From Paenirhodobacter enshiensis (GTDB taxonomy: Bacteria; Pseudomonadota; Alphaproteobacteria; Rhodobacterales; Rhodobacteraceae), in NCBI RefSeq assembly GCF_000740785.1, contig NZ_JFZB01000001.1:62001-126000 (forward strand): a DNA stretch of 64,000 nucleotides. Reading direction: 5' to 3'. Positions within the stretch are counted from its first letter, which is position 1. The number at the start of each line of letters is the position of its first letter. The notes beneath the pieces are model-generated. The model was not told the DNA's origin. It made no database searches and saw only the letters and a program-made list of their open reading frames with translations. Made by a program: the position numbers and the translations under genes. Below are positions 1 to 7,524 of this stretch, piece after piece.

Positions 1-917
1 GCGGTCTTTCGGACATTTGCAGCCTGCGCCACGCCGAGGCCGTCGTCACCATGAACGACAAGCCGTCGCAGGTGATGCGGCATGGCTCCGACACCTCGAT
101 GTGGTCGGCGGTCGATGCGGTGCGCAACCGGGAAGCGGCGGTCGCCGTTTCCTGCGGCAACACCGGCGCGCTGATGGCGGTGTCGATGCTGCGGCTGCGC
201 AAGCTGCCGGGCGTCAACCGGCCGGCGATCGCCTCGCTGTGGCCGTCGTTCAATCCGGGCGGCTGGAACGTCATGCTCGACATGGGCGCCGATGTGCGCG
301 CCGACGCCCACGATCTGCTGACCTATGGCATCATGGGTGCGGCCTATGCGCATTACGCTCTCGGCCTAGAAACGCCGCGCGTCGGCCTGTTGAACGTCGG
401 CACCGAAGAGCACAAGGGCACTGCGGAACTTCGCCTCGCCCATGAGCTGATGACCGGTGCCCAGGCCCGTGGCGGGTTCGCTTTCGTCGGCTTCGTCGAG
501 GGCAACGACCTGCCGGCCGAGCGCGTCGACGTCATCGTCACCGACGGTTTCACCGGCAATGTCGCGCTGAAGACCGGCGAGGGCACCGCGAAGATGGCGT
601 CGCGGCTGATGAAGGAGGCGCTGACCTCGACCTGGCTCGCGAAGCTCGGCGCGCTTCTGGCGATGTCGGCGCTGAAGCGGCTGAAAGACAAGATCGACCC
701 GCGCCGTGCGAACGGCGGGGTCTTCCTCGGGCTCAATGGCACCGTGGTAAAATCGCACGGCGGAGCGGATGCCACCGGCATCGCCGCCGCAATCGACCTC
801 GCGGCACGTCTTGCCCGTTCCGGTTTCCTGGAGCGGATGGCGGCCCGGGTTGCCTCCGCCGCTCCGGCAGGGCAGGATGCCCCCTCGGAAGAGGCCAGCA
901 ACGAGTCCGCAAAATGA
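1..917 (+). CDS. plsX: Phosphate acyltransferase PlsX, 5'-truncated by the window edge
   Basis: PlsX converts acyl-ACP and phosphate to acyl-phosphate for phosphatidic acid synthesis at the membrane. The reading frame is open from base 3 and the first visible residues (HAEAVVTMNDKPSQVMR) are an internal PlsX signature, so the true start lies upstream of the window. Further family features are the SCGNTGALMA stretch, the glycine-rich NVGTEEHKG motif and VTDGFTGNVALK. The last codons overlap the next gene as ATGA (plsX stop, fabH start), indicating translational coupling in the conserved plsX-fabH-ihfA-merR order of alphaproteobacteria. The C-terminal 20 or so residues are Ala/Ser/Glu-rich and look like a disordered tail. 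Confidence 0.95.
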   Translation, partial: GLSDICSLRHAEAVVTMNDKPSQVMRHGSDTSMWSAVDAVRNREAAVAVSCGNTGALMAVSMLRLRKLPGVNRPAIASLWPSFNPGGWNVMLDMGADVRADAHDLLTYGIMGAAYAHYALGLETPRVGLLNVGTEEHKGTAELRLAHELMTGAQARGGFAFVGFVEGNDLPAERVDVIVTDGFTGNVALKTGEGTAKMASRLMKEALTSTWLAKLGALLAMSALKRLKDKIDPRRANGGVFLGLNGTVVKSHGGADATGIAAAIDLAARLARSGFLERMAARVASAAPAGQDAPSEEASNESAK

Positions 918-1888
918 ACATCAGATCCGTGGTTCGGGGCGTCGGCCATTACCTGCCGTCGCGCGTCGTCGAGAACAAGGAATTCGAGGCGACCCTCGAC
1001 ACTTCGGACGAATGGATCCGGTCGCGCACCGGCATCGAGCGGCGTCATTTCGCCGCCGAGGGCGAGACCACCTCGCAGCTGGCGATCAAGGCGGCCGAAC
1101 AGGCGCTGGAAAACGCCGGAATGAGTGTCGATCAGATCGACGCCATCGTCGTCGCCACCTCGACGCCCGACTACACCTTCCCCTCGGTCGCGACGATGGT
1201 TCAGGCCGGTCTGAACATGCGTCAGGGCTTCGCCTATGACATTCAGGCGGTCTGCGCGGGCTTTGTCTATGCCCTGGCGAACGCGAACGGGCTGATCGTC
1301 TCGGGCCAGGCCAAATGCGTTCTGGTGATCGGCGCCGAGACCTTCTCGCGCATCATGGACTGGACCGACCGCGGCACCTGCGTGCTGTTCGGCGACGGCG
1401 CCGGCGCGCTGATTCTGGAAGCGGCGACCGGCACCGGCACCACCGACGACCGCGGCGTGCTGTCGACCGATCTGCATTCCGACGGCCGCTACCGCGAACT
1501 TCTGTATGTCGACGGAGGGGTCTCGACCAACGGTCAGGCTGGCCATCTGCGGATGCAGGGCAATGCCGTGTTCAAGCACGCGGTGACCAAGCTTGCCGAG
1601 ACCGCGCATACCGCGCTCGAAAAGGTCGGGCTGAGCGGCTCGGATGTCGACTGGCTGGTGCCGCATCAGGCCAATCTGCGCATCATCACCGCCACCGCGG
1701 AACGGATGCAGCTGCCGCTCGAACGCGTCGTGCTGACGGTGCAGGATCACGGCAATACCTCGGCCGCCTCGATTCCGCTGGCGCTGTCGATCGGGGCCGA
1801 ACGCGGCCAGATCAAGGAAGGCGACCTGCTGGTGACCGAGGCGATCGGCGGCGGTCTGGCCTGGGGATCGGTCGTCCTGCGCTGGTAA
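914..1888 (+). CDS. fabH: Beta-ketoacyl-ACP synthase III (FabH)
   Basis: FabH condenses acetyl-CoA with malonyl-ACP to start type II fatty acid synthesis in the cytosol. The 324-residue length is normal for the family. The Cys-His-Asn triad is visible: Cys in AVCAGFVYAL (near residue 113), His in VPHQANLRI (near 251) and Asn in DHGNTSAASIPLAL (near 281). The opening SRVVENKEFE and DTSDEWIRSRTGIERRH are also typical. The start ATG overlaps the plsX stop by four bases. Together with plsX it links fatty acid initiation to phospholipid synthesis. Confidence 0.97.
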   Translation: MNIRSVVRGVGHYLPSRVVENKEFEATLDTSDEWIRSRTGIERRHFAAEGETTSQLAIKAAEQALENAGMSVDQIDAIVVATSTPDYTFPSVATMVQAGLNMRQGFAYDIQAVCAGFVYALANANGLIVSGQAKCVLVIGAETFSRIMDWTDRGTCVLFGDGAGALILEAATGTGTTDDRGVLSTDLHSDGRYRELLYVDGGVSTNGQAGHLRMQGNAVFKHAVTKLAETAHTALEKVGLSGSDVDWLVPHQANLRIITATAERMQLPLERVVLTVQDHGNTSAASIPLALSIGAERGQIKEGDLLVTEAIGGGLAWGSVVLRW

Positions 1889-1902
1889 CGGTCGCCGGGG
1901 CC

Positions 1903-1922
1903 CGTCAGCCCCTTTGCTGACG
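1903..1922 (+). other. Small hairpin between fabH and ihfA
   Basis: A 7-bp perfect stem (CGTCAGC / GCTGACG) with a six-base loop lies 14 bases after the fabH stop. No T tract follows, so it is not a classical terminator. It could mark a weak transcription stop or an RNA-stabilising 3' end. Confidence 0.35.
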
Positions 1923-1996
1923 ATCCGCCCCCGCTGCCGATATTGACTCGAGGAACCAATGCGCACATCGTGGCCCAAACGATCCCGGAGGATGGC

Positions 1997-2299
1997 ATGT
2001 CCGACAAGACCCTGACCCGCATGGACCTGAGCGAGGCCGTGTTCCGCGAGGTTGGCCTGTCCCGCAACGAATCGGCCAAGCTGGTCGAGAGCGTGCTGCA
2101 GCACATCTCGGATGCGCTGGTGGCCGGCGAGACGGTGAAGATCTCGTCCTTCGGCACCTTCTCGGTGCGCGAGAAGAACTCGCGCATGGGCCGCAATCCG
2201 AAGACCGGCGAAGAGGTTCCGATCAGCCCGCGCCGCGTGCTGTCGTTCCGCCCCTCGCATCTGATGAAGGACCGCGTCGCCGACGGCAACGCGAACTGA
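1997..2299 (+). CDS. ihfA: Integration host factor alpha subunit
   Basis: IHF alpha pairs with IHF beta to bend DNA at specific sites in recombination, replication and transcription. The chosen ATG gives 100 residues, the usual alphaproteobacterial length, and has GGAGG a few bases upstream. An earlier in-frame ATG exists but would add 18 non-conserved residues. Motifs: [18 protein letters not shown] at the N-terminus, [14 protein letters not shown] in the arm base and [18 protein letters not shown] containing the DNA-intercalating proline region. It sits between fabH and a MerR gene, its standard location in this group. Confidence 0.95.
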   Translation: MSDKTLTRMDLSEAVFREVGLSRNESAKLVESVLQHISDALVAGETVKISSFGTFSVREKNSRMGRNPKTGEEVPISPRRVLSFRPSHLMKDRVADGNAN

Positions 2300-2327
2300 T
2301 CGCGACGGCCCGGACAGGAGGCCGCCG

Positions 2328-3362
2328 ATGACAAAATCCGCCGATGCCTTCCGCACCATTTCCGAGGTCGCAGAGCTTCTGGAAACCCCTGCTCATGTGA
2401 TCCGGTTCTGGGAGACGCGCTTCTCGCAGCTGCGGCCGGTGAAACGGGCGGGCGGGAGGCGCTATTTCCGCCCGGCCGACGTGGCGCTTCTGGGCGGGCT
2501 GAAGCATCTTCTGCATGGCGAAGGCCTGTCGATCCGCGATGTGCAGAAGCTGCTGAAGGACAAGGGCGTCAGCCATGTGATGGGCTTTGCCGACACCAGC
2601 CGGCTGTTCGCCGCGCCGGAGGACGAGCCCCCCGCCCCGGCGGCGGTTGCGCCTGCGGAGCGCCCGACACCCCTGTCCGAAGCCGGGCACGGATCGGAGG
2701 CCTCTGCCCTCCGCCCCCCACCGCAGAGCGATGCCGGCACGGACACCGATGCCCCGGCAGCGGCACTGGCGGAGGGGGTGCAAGGGCTTGGCCCTGCCGT
2801 TGACGGCCCCGGATCGGAGCCGCAAAGCGGGCCGCACGGGCGGGTTGCGTCTCCGGAGACGGTCCGCGCGGAAGCGCCTCTGACGCCGGAAGAGCCCTCC
2901 CGCGCCGATGGGACGGATGCCGTGACGGCCGATGGCGCGCAGGCTGCCTCTGGCAGCGACGACGGTGCCGCAGCCTCTGCGCCCCCGGAAACCGGTGCGA
3001 CGGGCTGGCGCAAGGTTCTGATCTATTCGGAGCGCACGAGCGTCGCACGGACAGGTCCGGATGACGGAAACGGCACGGACCTTCTGCGCACCGAGGTCGT
3101 GGAGATCGCCGGGGAAATCGGGGAAATGACGGAAGGCACGGAAATCGTGCCCGACCGTTCCCCTCTGCCCGCCCCGGCCGAGGGGTTTGCCACCGCCCGG
3201 GCGCTGCGCCGGCTGAGTGGAACGGGGCTGAGCGGCGAGGACCGCGCGACCCTCGGCATGGTGCGGGTTCGCCTCGTCGCGCTGGCCCGGCGGCTTGCGG
3301 AAGCCTCTGATGCGGGGGTGGAAACCGGTCCCGAAACGGCGCCCGGAAAAAGTGCGTTTTGA
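2328..3362 (+). CDS. MerR-family transcriptional regulator with a long low-complexity C-terminus
   Basis: Residues 8-75 form a MerR winged helix-turn-helix ([22 protein letters not shown], then [11 protein letters not shown] and [15 protein letters not shown]). The rest of the 344 residues is Ala/Pro/Glu-rich with little visible structure, and a short conserved-looking helix lies near the end ([18 protein letters not shown]). Most MerR proteins are about 110-180 residues, so the middle of this one is an expansion. The gene follows ihfA by 28 bases and probably shares its transcript. It is the MerR gene commonly found behind ihfA in alphaproteobacteria. The effector and targets are unknown, and no metal-binding cysteines are visible. 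Confidence 0.85.
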   Translation: MTKSADAFRTISEVAELLETPAHVIRFWETRFSQLRPVKRAGGRRYFRPADVALLGGLKHLLHGEGLSIRDVQKLLKDKGVSHVMGFADTSRLFAAPEDEPPAPAAVAPAERPTPLSEAGHGSEASALRPPPQSDAGTDTDAPAAALAEGVQGLGPAVDGPGSEPQSGPHGRVASPETVRAEAPLTPEEPSRADGTDAVTADGAQAASGSDDGAAASAPPETGATGWRKVLIYSERTSVARTGPDDGNGTDLLRTEVVEIAGEIGEMTEGTEIVPDRSPLPAPAEGFATARALRRLSGTGLSGEDRATLGMVRVRLVALARRLAEASDAGVETGPETAPGKSAF

Positions 3363-3365
3363 CGC

Positions 3366-3395
3366 TTGCACCCGGCCCCCGGATGCCTCTATATG
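3366..3395 (+). promoter_or_regulatory. Candidate promoter of tRNA-Pro
   Basis: TTGCAC at 3366-3371 and TATATG at 3390-3395 are separated by 18 bases. Transcription would start about two bases before the mature tRNA. The site begins directly after the MerR stop codon, giving the tRNA its own promoter. Confidence 0.5.
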
Positions 3396-3403
3396 CCCCT
3401 CGT

Positions 3404-3481
3404 CGGGCCGTGGCGCAGTCTGGTTAGCGCGTCCGTCTGGGGGGCGGAAGGTCGAGAGTTCGAATCTCTCCGGCCCGACCA
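3404..3481 (+). tRNA. tRNA-Pro (anticodon GGG)
   Basis: A complete cloverleaf can be drawn. The acceptor stem CGGGCCG pairs with CGGCCCG at 3471-3477. The D arm has GCGC/GCGC, the anticodon stem TCCGT/GCGGA encloses the loop CTGGGGG with GGG at positions 34-36, and the T arm contains GAGAG-TTCGAAT-CTCTC. The discriminator A and an encoded CCA follow. The GGG anticodon reads CCC and CCU proline codons, which are frequent in this GC-rich genome. Confidence 0.95.
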
Positions 3482-3489
3482 ACACGAGA

Positions 3490-3516
3490 AACGCCCACCC
3501 CTTGCGGGTGGGCGTT
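3490..3516 (+). terminator. Terminator behind tRNA-Pro
   Basis: An 11-bp perfect stem (AACGCCCACCC / GGGTGGGCGTT) with a five-base loop starts nine bases after the tRNA. The 3' side ends in TT and is followed by a short T-containing stretch, so it is a good but not strongly U-tracted intrinsic terminator. Confidence 0.75.
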
Positions 3517-3563
3517 CTGGTATTTCGGCCCCTTCGACGTCACCCCTTCGGGAAAGGCACAGC

Positions 3564-4643
3564 ATGACGCCCGGCATCCTCCCCGATTCTGCCCTGCGCG
3601 CGATGATCGCCCGCGGCGAGATCCTGGCCCCGGTCCCGGTCGGCGAAGCGCAGATCCAGCCCGCGAGCCTCGATCTGCGGCTTGGCGACGTGGCCTATCG
3701 GGTGCGGGCCTCGTTCCTTGCCGGCAAGGCGACGCGGGTGGCTGACAAGCTCGACGATTTCGGGATGCACCGGATGGATCTGAAGGGCGGCGCGGTTCTG
3801 GAAAAGGGCTGCGTCTATCTGGTGCCGCTGATGGAATCGCTCGCGCTGCCCGAGGACGTCAGCGCCGTCGCCAATGCCAAAAGCTCCACCGGGCGCCTCG
3901 ATCTGCTGACCCGCGTGATCATCGACGGCGGCACCGAGTTCGACCATGTGCCCGCGGGCTACACCGGCCCGCTTTACGCCGAGATCTGCCCGCGCAGTTT
4001 CTCGGTTCTGGTGCGGCCGGGGATGCGGCTCAATCAGATCCGGTTCCGGCGCGGCGATGCGGTGCTGAGCGATGCCGAGCTGAGCGCGCTGAACGCGCGC
4101 GAGCCCCTTGTGTCGGGCGAAGCACTGATCGACGACGGGCTTGGCTTCTCGGTCGATCTGAATCCGGCGGCGGGCGATCTGGTGGGTTACCGTGCCAAAC
4201 CGCATACCGGAGTGATCGACCTCGAGAAGATCGGCCATTACCGGGCGCGCGATTTCTGGGAGGAGCTGCGCACCCGCGAGGGGCGGATCATCCTCGATCC
4301 CGGCGCGTTCTATATTCTCGTCTCGCGCGAGGCGGTGACGATCCCTCCGGATTACGCCGCCGAGATGGCGCCCTATATCGCCATGGTGGGCGAGTTCCGG
4401 GTGCATTACGCGGGCTTCTTCGATCCGGGCTTCGGCCATGGGACGGCGGGGGGCGCGGGGTCTCGCGGCGTGCTGGAAGTGCGCTGCCACGAGGCGCCCT
4501 TCGTGCTGGAACACGGTCAGGTGGTCGGGCGGCTGCTGTACGAGCGGATGGCCGCGCGGCCCGATCGGCTTTATGGCGCGGGGATCGCGTCGAACTATCA
4601 GGGCCAGGGGCTGAAACTCGCCAAGAATTTCCGCACCGAGTGA
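3564..4643 (+). CDS. dcd: 2'-deoxycytidine 5'-triphosphate deaminase, double-length type
   Basis: Predicted to deaminate dCTP to dUTP for thymidylate synthesis. At 359 residues it is about twice the usual Dcd length (near 190). It contains two related halves: residues 30-140 with IQPASLDLRLG, AKSSTGRLDLLTRVIIDGG and YAEICPRSFSVLVRPG, and residues 190-340 with IILDPGAFYILVSREAVTIPP and VLEVRCHEAPFVLEHGQ. This two-domain form is a known alphaproteobacterial variant of the dUTPase/Dcd fold. The ATG at 3564 was chosen over an upstream in-frame ATG because that longer frame runs through the tRNA gene. It stands alone between the tRNA and a repeat. Confidence 0.85.
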   Translation: MTPGILPDSALRAMIARGEILAPVPVGEAQIQPASLDLRLGDVAYRVRASFLAGKATRVADKLDDFGMHRMDLKGGAVLEKGCVYLVPLMESLALPEDVSAVANAKSSTGRLDLLTRVIIDGGTEFDHVPAGYTGPLYAEICPRSFSVLVRPGMRLNQIRFRRGDAVLSDAELSALNAREPLVSGEALIDDGLGFSVDLNPAAGDLVGYRAKPHTGVIDLEKIGHYRARDFWEELRTREGRIILDPGAFYILVSREAVTIPPDYAAEMAPYIAMVGEFRVHYAGFFDPGFGHGTAGGAGSRGVLEVRCHEAPFVLEHGQVVGRLLYERMAARPDRLYGAGIASNYQGQGLKLAKNFRTE

Positions 4644-4668
4644 GCGCGGCCGGGGGCCGTGCGAAAAA

Positions 4669-4763
4669 GGGGGCTCTGCCCCGCCAAGACGTAAAAGAAA
4701 GGGGGCTCTGCCCCCTCGGGCCTTCGGCCCTCACCCCCGGGATATTTGCGGCGAATCGAAAGC
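4669..4763 (+). repeat. Structured intergenic repeat, locus 1 (forward, plus partial copy)
   Basis: A full copy at 4701-4763 contains the GGGGGC-TCT-GCCCCC hairpin, a second hairpin GGGCC-TTC-GGCCC, the core CCCCCGGGATATTT and the tail GCGAATCGAAAG. A partial first hairpin precedes it at 4669-4685. It lies between the convergent dcd gene and the 68-residue small protein gene; the rest of 4644-4861 shows no gene. Confidence 0.85.
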
Positions 4764-4861
4764 GCAAGGATGCGCCTTGTCTGTCATCGCCGGCGCGCGC
4801 CTGGCATGCGAGGACGGTGACAGGCCCTCGCCATGGCGAATGAGCCCCCTGAACCGGCGGA

Positions 4862-5068
4862 TCAGAACCGGCGGGTGATGCGCATCGCGTCCTGAACCCG
4901 TTTGACCGCCTGCCTCATGGTGCCGGCGGCCCTGCGCTCGGCTTCGGTCATCTGTTCGGCCGGCTTGCCCTTGCGGGCAGCGAGCTCGATTCCCCGGAAT
5001 ATGGCGCCGTTCAGCAGGCGCCGGCCGAACAGTCTCATCAGCAGGTTGATGATCTGATTGAGGTTCAT
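4862..5068 (-). CDS. Small basic protein of unknown function (68 aa)
   Basis: Last gene of the minus-strand argS-SPOR-nagZ-scpA-scpB series, 23 bases after scpB, with an AAGGAG ribosome site 5-7 bases before its ATG. The protein starts MNLNQIINLLMRLFGRRLLN, a hydrophobic/basic helix that could lie on a membrane, followed by a charged helical part (AARKGKPAEQMTEAERRAAG) and a basic end. No known domain is recognised. In many alphaproteobacteria tat genes follow scpB; none is seen here. Position and codon use match its neighbours, so I think it is a real gene. Confidence 0.7.
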   Translation of the reverse strand: MNLNQIINLLMRLFGRRLLNGAIFRGIELAARKGKPAEQMTEAERRAAGTMRQAVKRVQDAMRITRRF

Positions 5069-5091
5069 CGCTGTCTCCTTTCCGGAGGGGG

Positions 5092-5733
5092 TCAGTCCTC
5101 GAACAGTTCGCTCTGGCCGACGGGGATATCGTCTTCCTCGTCCTCTTCATCCTCGGGGCCCGGGGTTCCGGGAAGCGGTTTCGAATCGAGCAGCCCCGCC
5201 GCGCGCAGTTCCCGCAGCCCCGGCAGATCGCGCGCGGTCTCGAGCCCGAAGTGGTCGAGGAAGCCCTCCGTCACCACGAAGGTCACCGGCCGCCCCGGCG
5301 TCATCCGCCGCCGCCCGAGCCGGATCCATTCGAGTTCCAGCAGCTGGTCTATGGTGCCGCGCGACACCGCGACGCCGCGGATTTCCTCGATCTCGGCGCG
5401 GGTGACCGGTTGATGATAGGCGATGATCGCCAGGGTTTCCACCGCGGCGCGCGACAGCTTCTTCTGCTCGAGCGTCTCATGGCTCATCAGATGGCCGAGG
5501 TCGGGCGCGGTGCGGATCGCCCAGGCATCGCCCACGCGGGTGACATGCACCCCCCTGCCCTCGTAGCGGCGGCGCAACAGCATCAATGCCTCGGCCGGAT
5601 CGCAGCCGCGCGGCATCCGGCGCTCCATATCGCGCAGGCTGAGGGGGGCTGCGGAGGCGAAGAGCATCGCCTCGACCATGCGTTCCTGCTCCGCCAGAGG
5701 CGGCACCGGGAAAAGCGGGGCATCGTCGGTCAT
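5092..5733 (-). CDS. scpB: Segregation and condensation protein B
   Basis: ScpB is a winged-helix kleisin-binding subunit that acts with ScpA and SMC in chromosome condensation and segregation. The start at 5733 gives 213 residues and overlaps the scpA stop as ATGA; the longer open frame upstream is the scpA shadow. Typical segments are VEAMLFASAAPLSLRDMERR, LSRAAVETLAIIAYHQPVTRAEIEEIRGV and LEWIRLGRRRMTPGRPVTFVVTEGFLDHFGL. The C-terminus is very acidic (EDEEDEEDD). Confidence 0.93.
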   Translation of the reverse strand: MTDDAPLFPVPPLAEQERMVEAMLFASAAPLSLRDMERRMPRGCDPAEALMLLRRRYEGRGVHVTRVGDAWAIRTAPDLGHLMSHETLEQKKLSRAAVETLAIIAYHQPVTRAEIEEIRGVAVSRGTIDQLLELEWIRLGRRRMTPGRPVTFVVTEGFLDHFGLETARDLPGLRELRAAGLLDSKPLPGTPGPEDEEDEEDDIPVGQSELFED

Positions 5734-6527
5734 CGGTCCCTCGGTTCGGTTCGGGCGCGGATCGCGATGGGGGCGAAATTCTCGCGCTGGCGGATCTCGA
5801 TCTGACCCTGCTTGGCGAGTTCGAGCGAGGCGAGGAAGGTCGCCGCCGTGGCCGAACGCCAGCGCGCGGGATCGGCGGTCCAGTCCTCGGGCAGATAGGC
5901 CGAAAGCTCGTTCCACTCGCCCGAGAAGCCGATCATCGTGCGCAGCCGGTCGAGCGCCTGTTCAAGCGTATAGACATCCTTGCGGTCGAACGCATAGGGG
6001 CGGAACTCGTCGCGGGTGCGGATGCGGGCATAGGCCTGCATCAGATCGAGCAGCGTCGCCCGCCATTCGGTGCGGCGCACGCGGGCGATGCCCTGCGGCT
6101 CGCCGCGCGCGAAGAACTCGCGACCGAGCTGATCGCGCGCCATCAGGCTGGCCGCGGCCTCGCGCATCGCCTGCAGACGTTCGAGCTGAAATGCCAGATG
6201 CGCCGCCAGATCCTCGGCCGAGGGGCCCTCGGCTTCGGGGTCGGGGGGCAGCAGCAGGCGCGATTTCAGGAAGGCGAGCCAGGCCGCCATCACCAGATAA
6301 TCGGCGGCGAGCTCGATCCTGAGCGCCTTGGCGCGCTCGACGAAGACCAGATATTGCTCGGCCAGATGCAGCACCGAGATCTTGCGCAGATCGACCTTCT
6401 GGGTGCGTGCGAGCGTCAGCAGCAGGTCGAGCGGCCCTTCGAACCCGTCGACATCGACGATCAGCGCCTCGGCGGCCAGCCGCTCGGACACGCTCGTCGC
6501 TTCGAACAGGTGGGTTTCGTCAGCCAT
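5730..6527 (-). CDS. scpA: Segregation and condensation protein A (kleisin)
   Basis: ScpA is the kleisin that bridges the SMC heads in the bacterial condensin complex. The 265-residue protein shows the signature FEGPLDLLLTLARTQKVDL near residue 30, ISVLHLAEQYL and ADYLVMAAWLAFLKSRLLLP, and a C-terminal winged helix that ends near the DFAPI-like NFAPIAIR. It overlaps nagZ upstream by eight bases and scpB downstream by four, so the three are translationally coupled. Confidence 0.93.
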   Translation of the reverse strand: MADETHLFEATSVSERLAAEALIVDVDGFEGPLDLLLTLARTQKVDLRKISVLHLAEQYLVFVERAKALRIELAADYLVMAAWLAFLKSRLLLPPDPEAEGPSAEDLAAHLAFQLERLQAMREAAASLMARDQLGREFFARGEPQGIARVRRTEWRATLLDLMQAYARIRTRDEFRPYAFDRKDVYTLEQALDRLRTMIGFSGEWNELSAYLPEDWTADPARWRSATAATFLASLELAKQGQIEIRQRENFAPIAIRARTEPRDR

Positions 6528-7521
6528 GCACCTTGCCGCCCGTCAACAGGGCATCAAGTTCGGCGCTGAGGGCTGCGATGTCAACCGCATCGGGGGCATG
6601 GCGGAACGCGAGGGCACGGGCCGAGCGCGCCTCGGCCGCCGCGGTCAGCGGGCCGGCGGCAGAGGTGCTCGCCTCCATCGCCGGGATGTCGCCGTTGCAA
6701 TGCAGGACCAGATCGCAGCCGGCATTGATGCTGAGCGCGGCGCGTTCCGCCGGGGTGCCGGACAGCGCCTGCATGTCGATATCGTCGCTCATCAGCAGAC
6801 CGTCGAAGCCGATCTCGTCGCGGATCAGGCCGATCATGCGCGGCGATTGCGTCGCCGGCGCCTCGTCGAAGGCGGTGTAGCGGACATGGCTGGTCATGCC
6901 GAGGGGCAGGTCCGCGAGCGCGCGGAACACCGCGAAATCGGTCGCGCGCAGCTCGGCCGCGGGGGTGGCGACCTCGGGGGTTTCCTTGTGGCTGTCCGAC
7001 ACCGCCCGGCCGTGGCCCGGCATGTGCTTGACGATCGGCAGCACGCCGCCAGCGAGGAACCCTTCGGCCGTGGCGCGGGCATTCGCGACAACGCTGGCCA
7101 CGTCGCTGCCCATGCAGCGGTTGCGCAGGAACGGATGGGTTTCGGGCGTCGCCAGATCGCAGCAGGGCGCGCAATTCGCGTCGATGCCGACGGCGCGCAG
7201 CTCGTCGGCCATCAGCCGCGCGCGCAGCCGGAAACTGCGCACCGGATCGCGCGCGGTTTCCGCCTGATCGAGCGGCGCCGGCCAGTCGCGCCAGTAGGGC
7301 GGGCGCAGGCGCTGCACCCGGCCGCCCTCCTGATCGACGAGGATCGCGGCCTCGCGGCCGACCGTCTCGCGCAGCGCGTCCGTCAGGCGCCGCAGCTGAT
7401 CGGGCGTATCGACATTGCGCGCGAAGAGGATGAAACCCCAGGGATCGGCCGCGCGGAAGAGAGCGCGTTCGTCAGCCGAGAGCGTCAGGCCGGCACAGCC
7501 GAGGATCGTCGCGTAAGCCAT
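6520..7521 (-). CDS. nagZ: Beta-N-acetylhexosaminidase NagZ (GH3)
   Basis: NagZ removes N-acetylglucosamine from muropeptides during cytosolic cell-wall recycling. The GH3 signature KHMPGHGRAVSDSHKETP carries the Asp-His catalytic pair, and MSDDIDMQAL carries the catalytic nucleophile Asp. GFILFARNVDTPDQLRRLT and VDQEGGRVQRL are also typical. Length (333 aa) is normal. No signal peptide is visible, consistent with a cytosolic enzyme. It starts three bases after the SPOR gene and overlaps scpA. Confidence 0.93.
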   Translation of the reverse strand: MAYATILGCAGLTLSADERALFRAADPWGFILFARNVDTPDQLRRLTDALRETVGREAAILVDQEGGRVQRLRPPYWRDWPAPLDQAETARDPVRSFRLRARLMADELRAVGIDANCAPCCDLATPETHPFLRNRCMGSDVASVVANARATAEGFLAGGVLPIVKHMPGHGRAVSDSHKETPEVATPAAELRATDFAVFRALADLPLGMTSHVRYTAFDEAPATQSPRMIGLIRDEIGFDGLLMSDDIDMQALSGTPAERAALSINAGCDLVLHCNGDIPAMEASTSAAGPLTAAAEARSARALAFRHAPDAVDIAALSAELDALLTGGKVHG

Positions 7522-7524
7522 CCG

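Noticed and set aside
1943-1971. TTGACT upstream of ihfA as a promoter
   Set aside because: No acceptable -10 box at 16-18 bases, and the gene is probably read through from fabH.
353-2359. A 668-codon minus-strand frame across plsX, fabH and ihfA
   Set aside because: Antisense shadow of well-supported plus-strand genes; no start or ribosome site of note and no domain.
3359-3395. TTGACG plus TATATG as the tRNA-Pro promoter
   Set aside because: The spacer would be 25 bases. The overlapping TTGCAC gives an 18-base spacer and is preferred.
4640-4843. A 67-codon plus-strand frame after dcd
   Set aside because: It is made mostly of the repeat element and has no ribosome site or conserved pattern.
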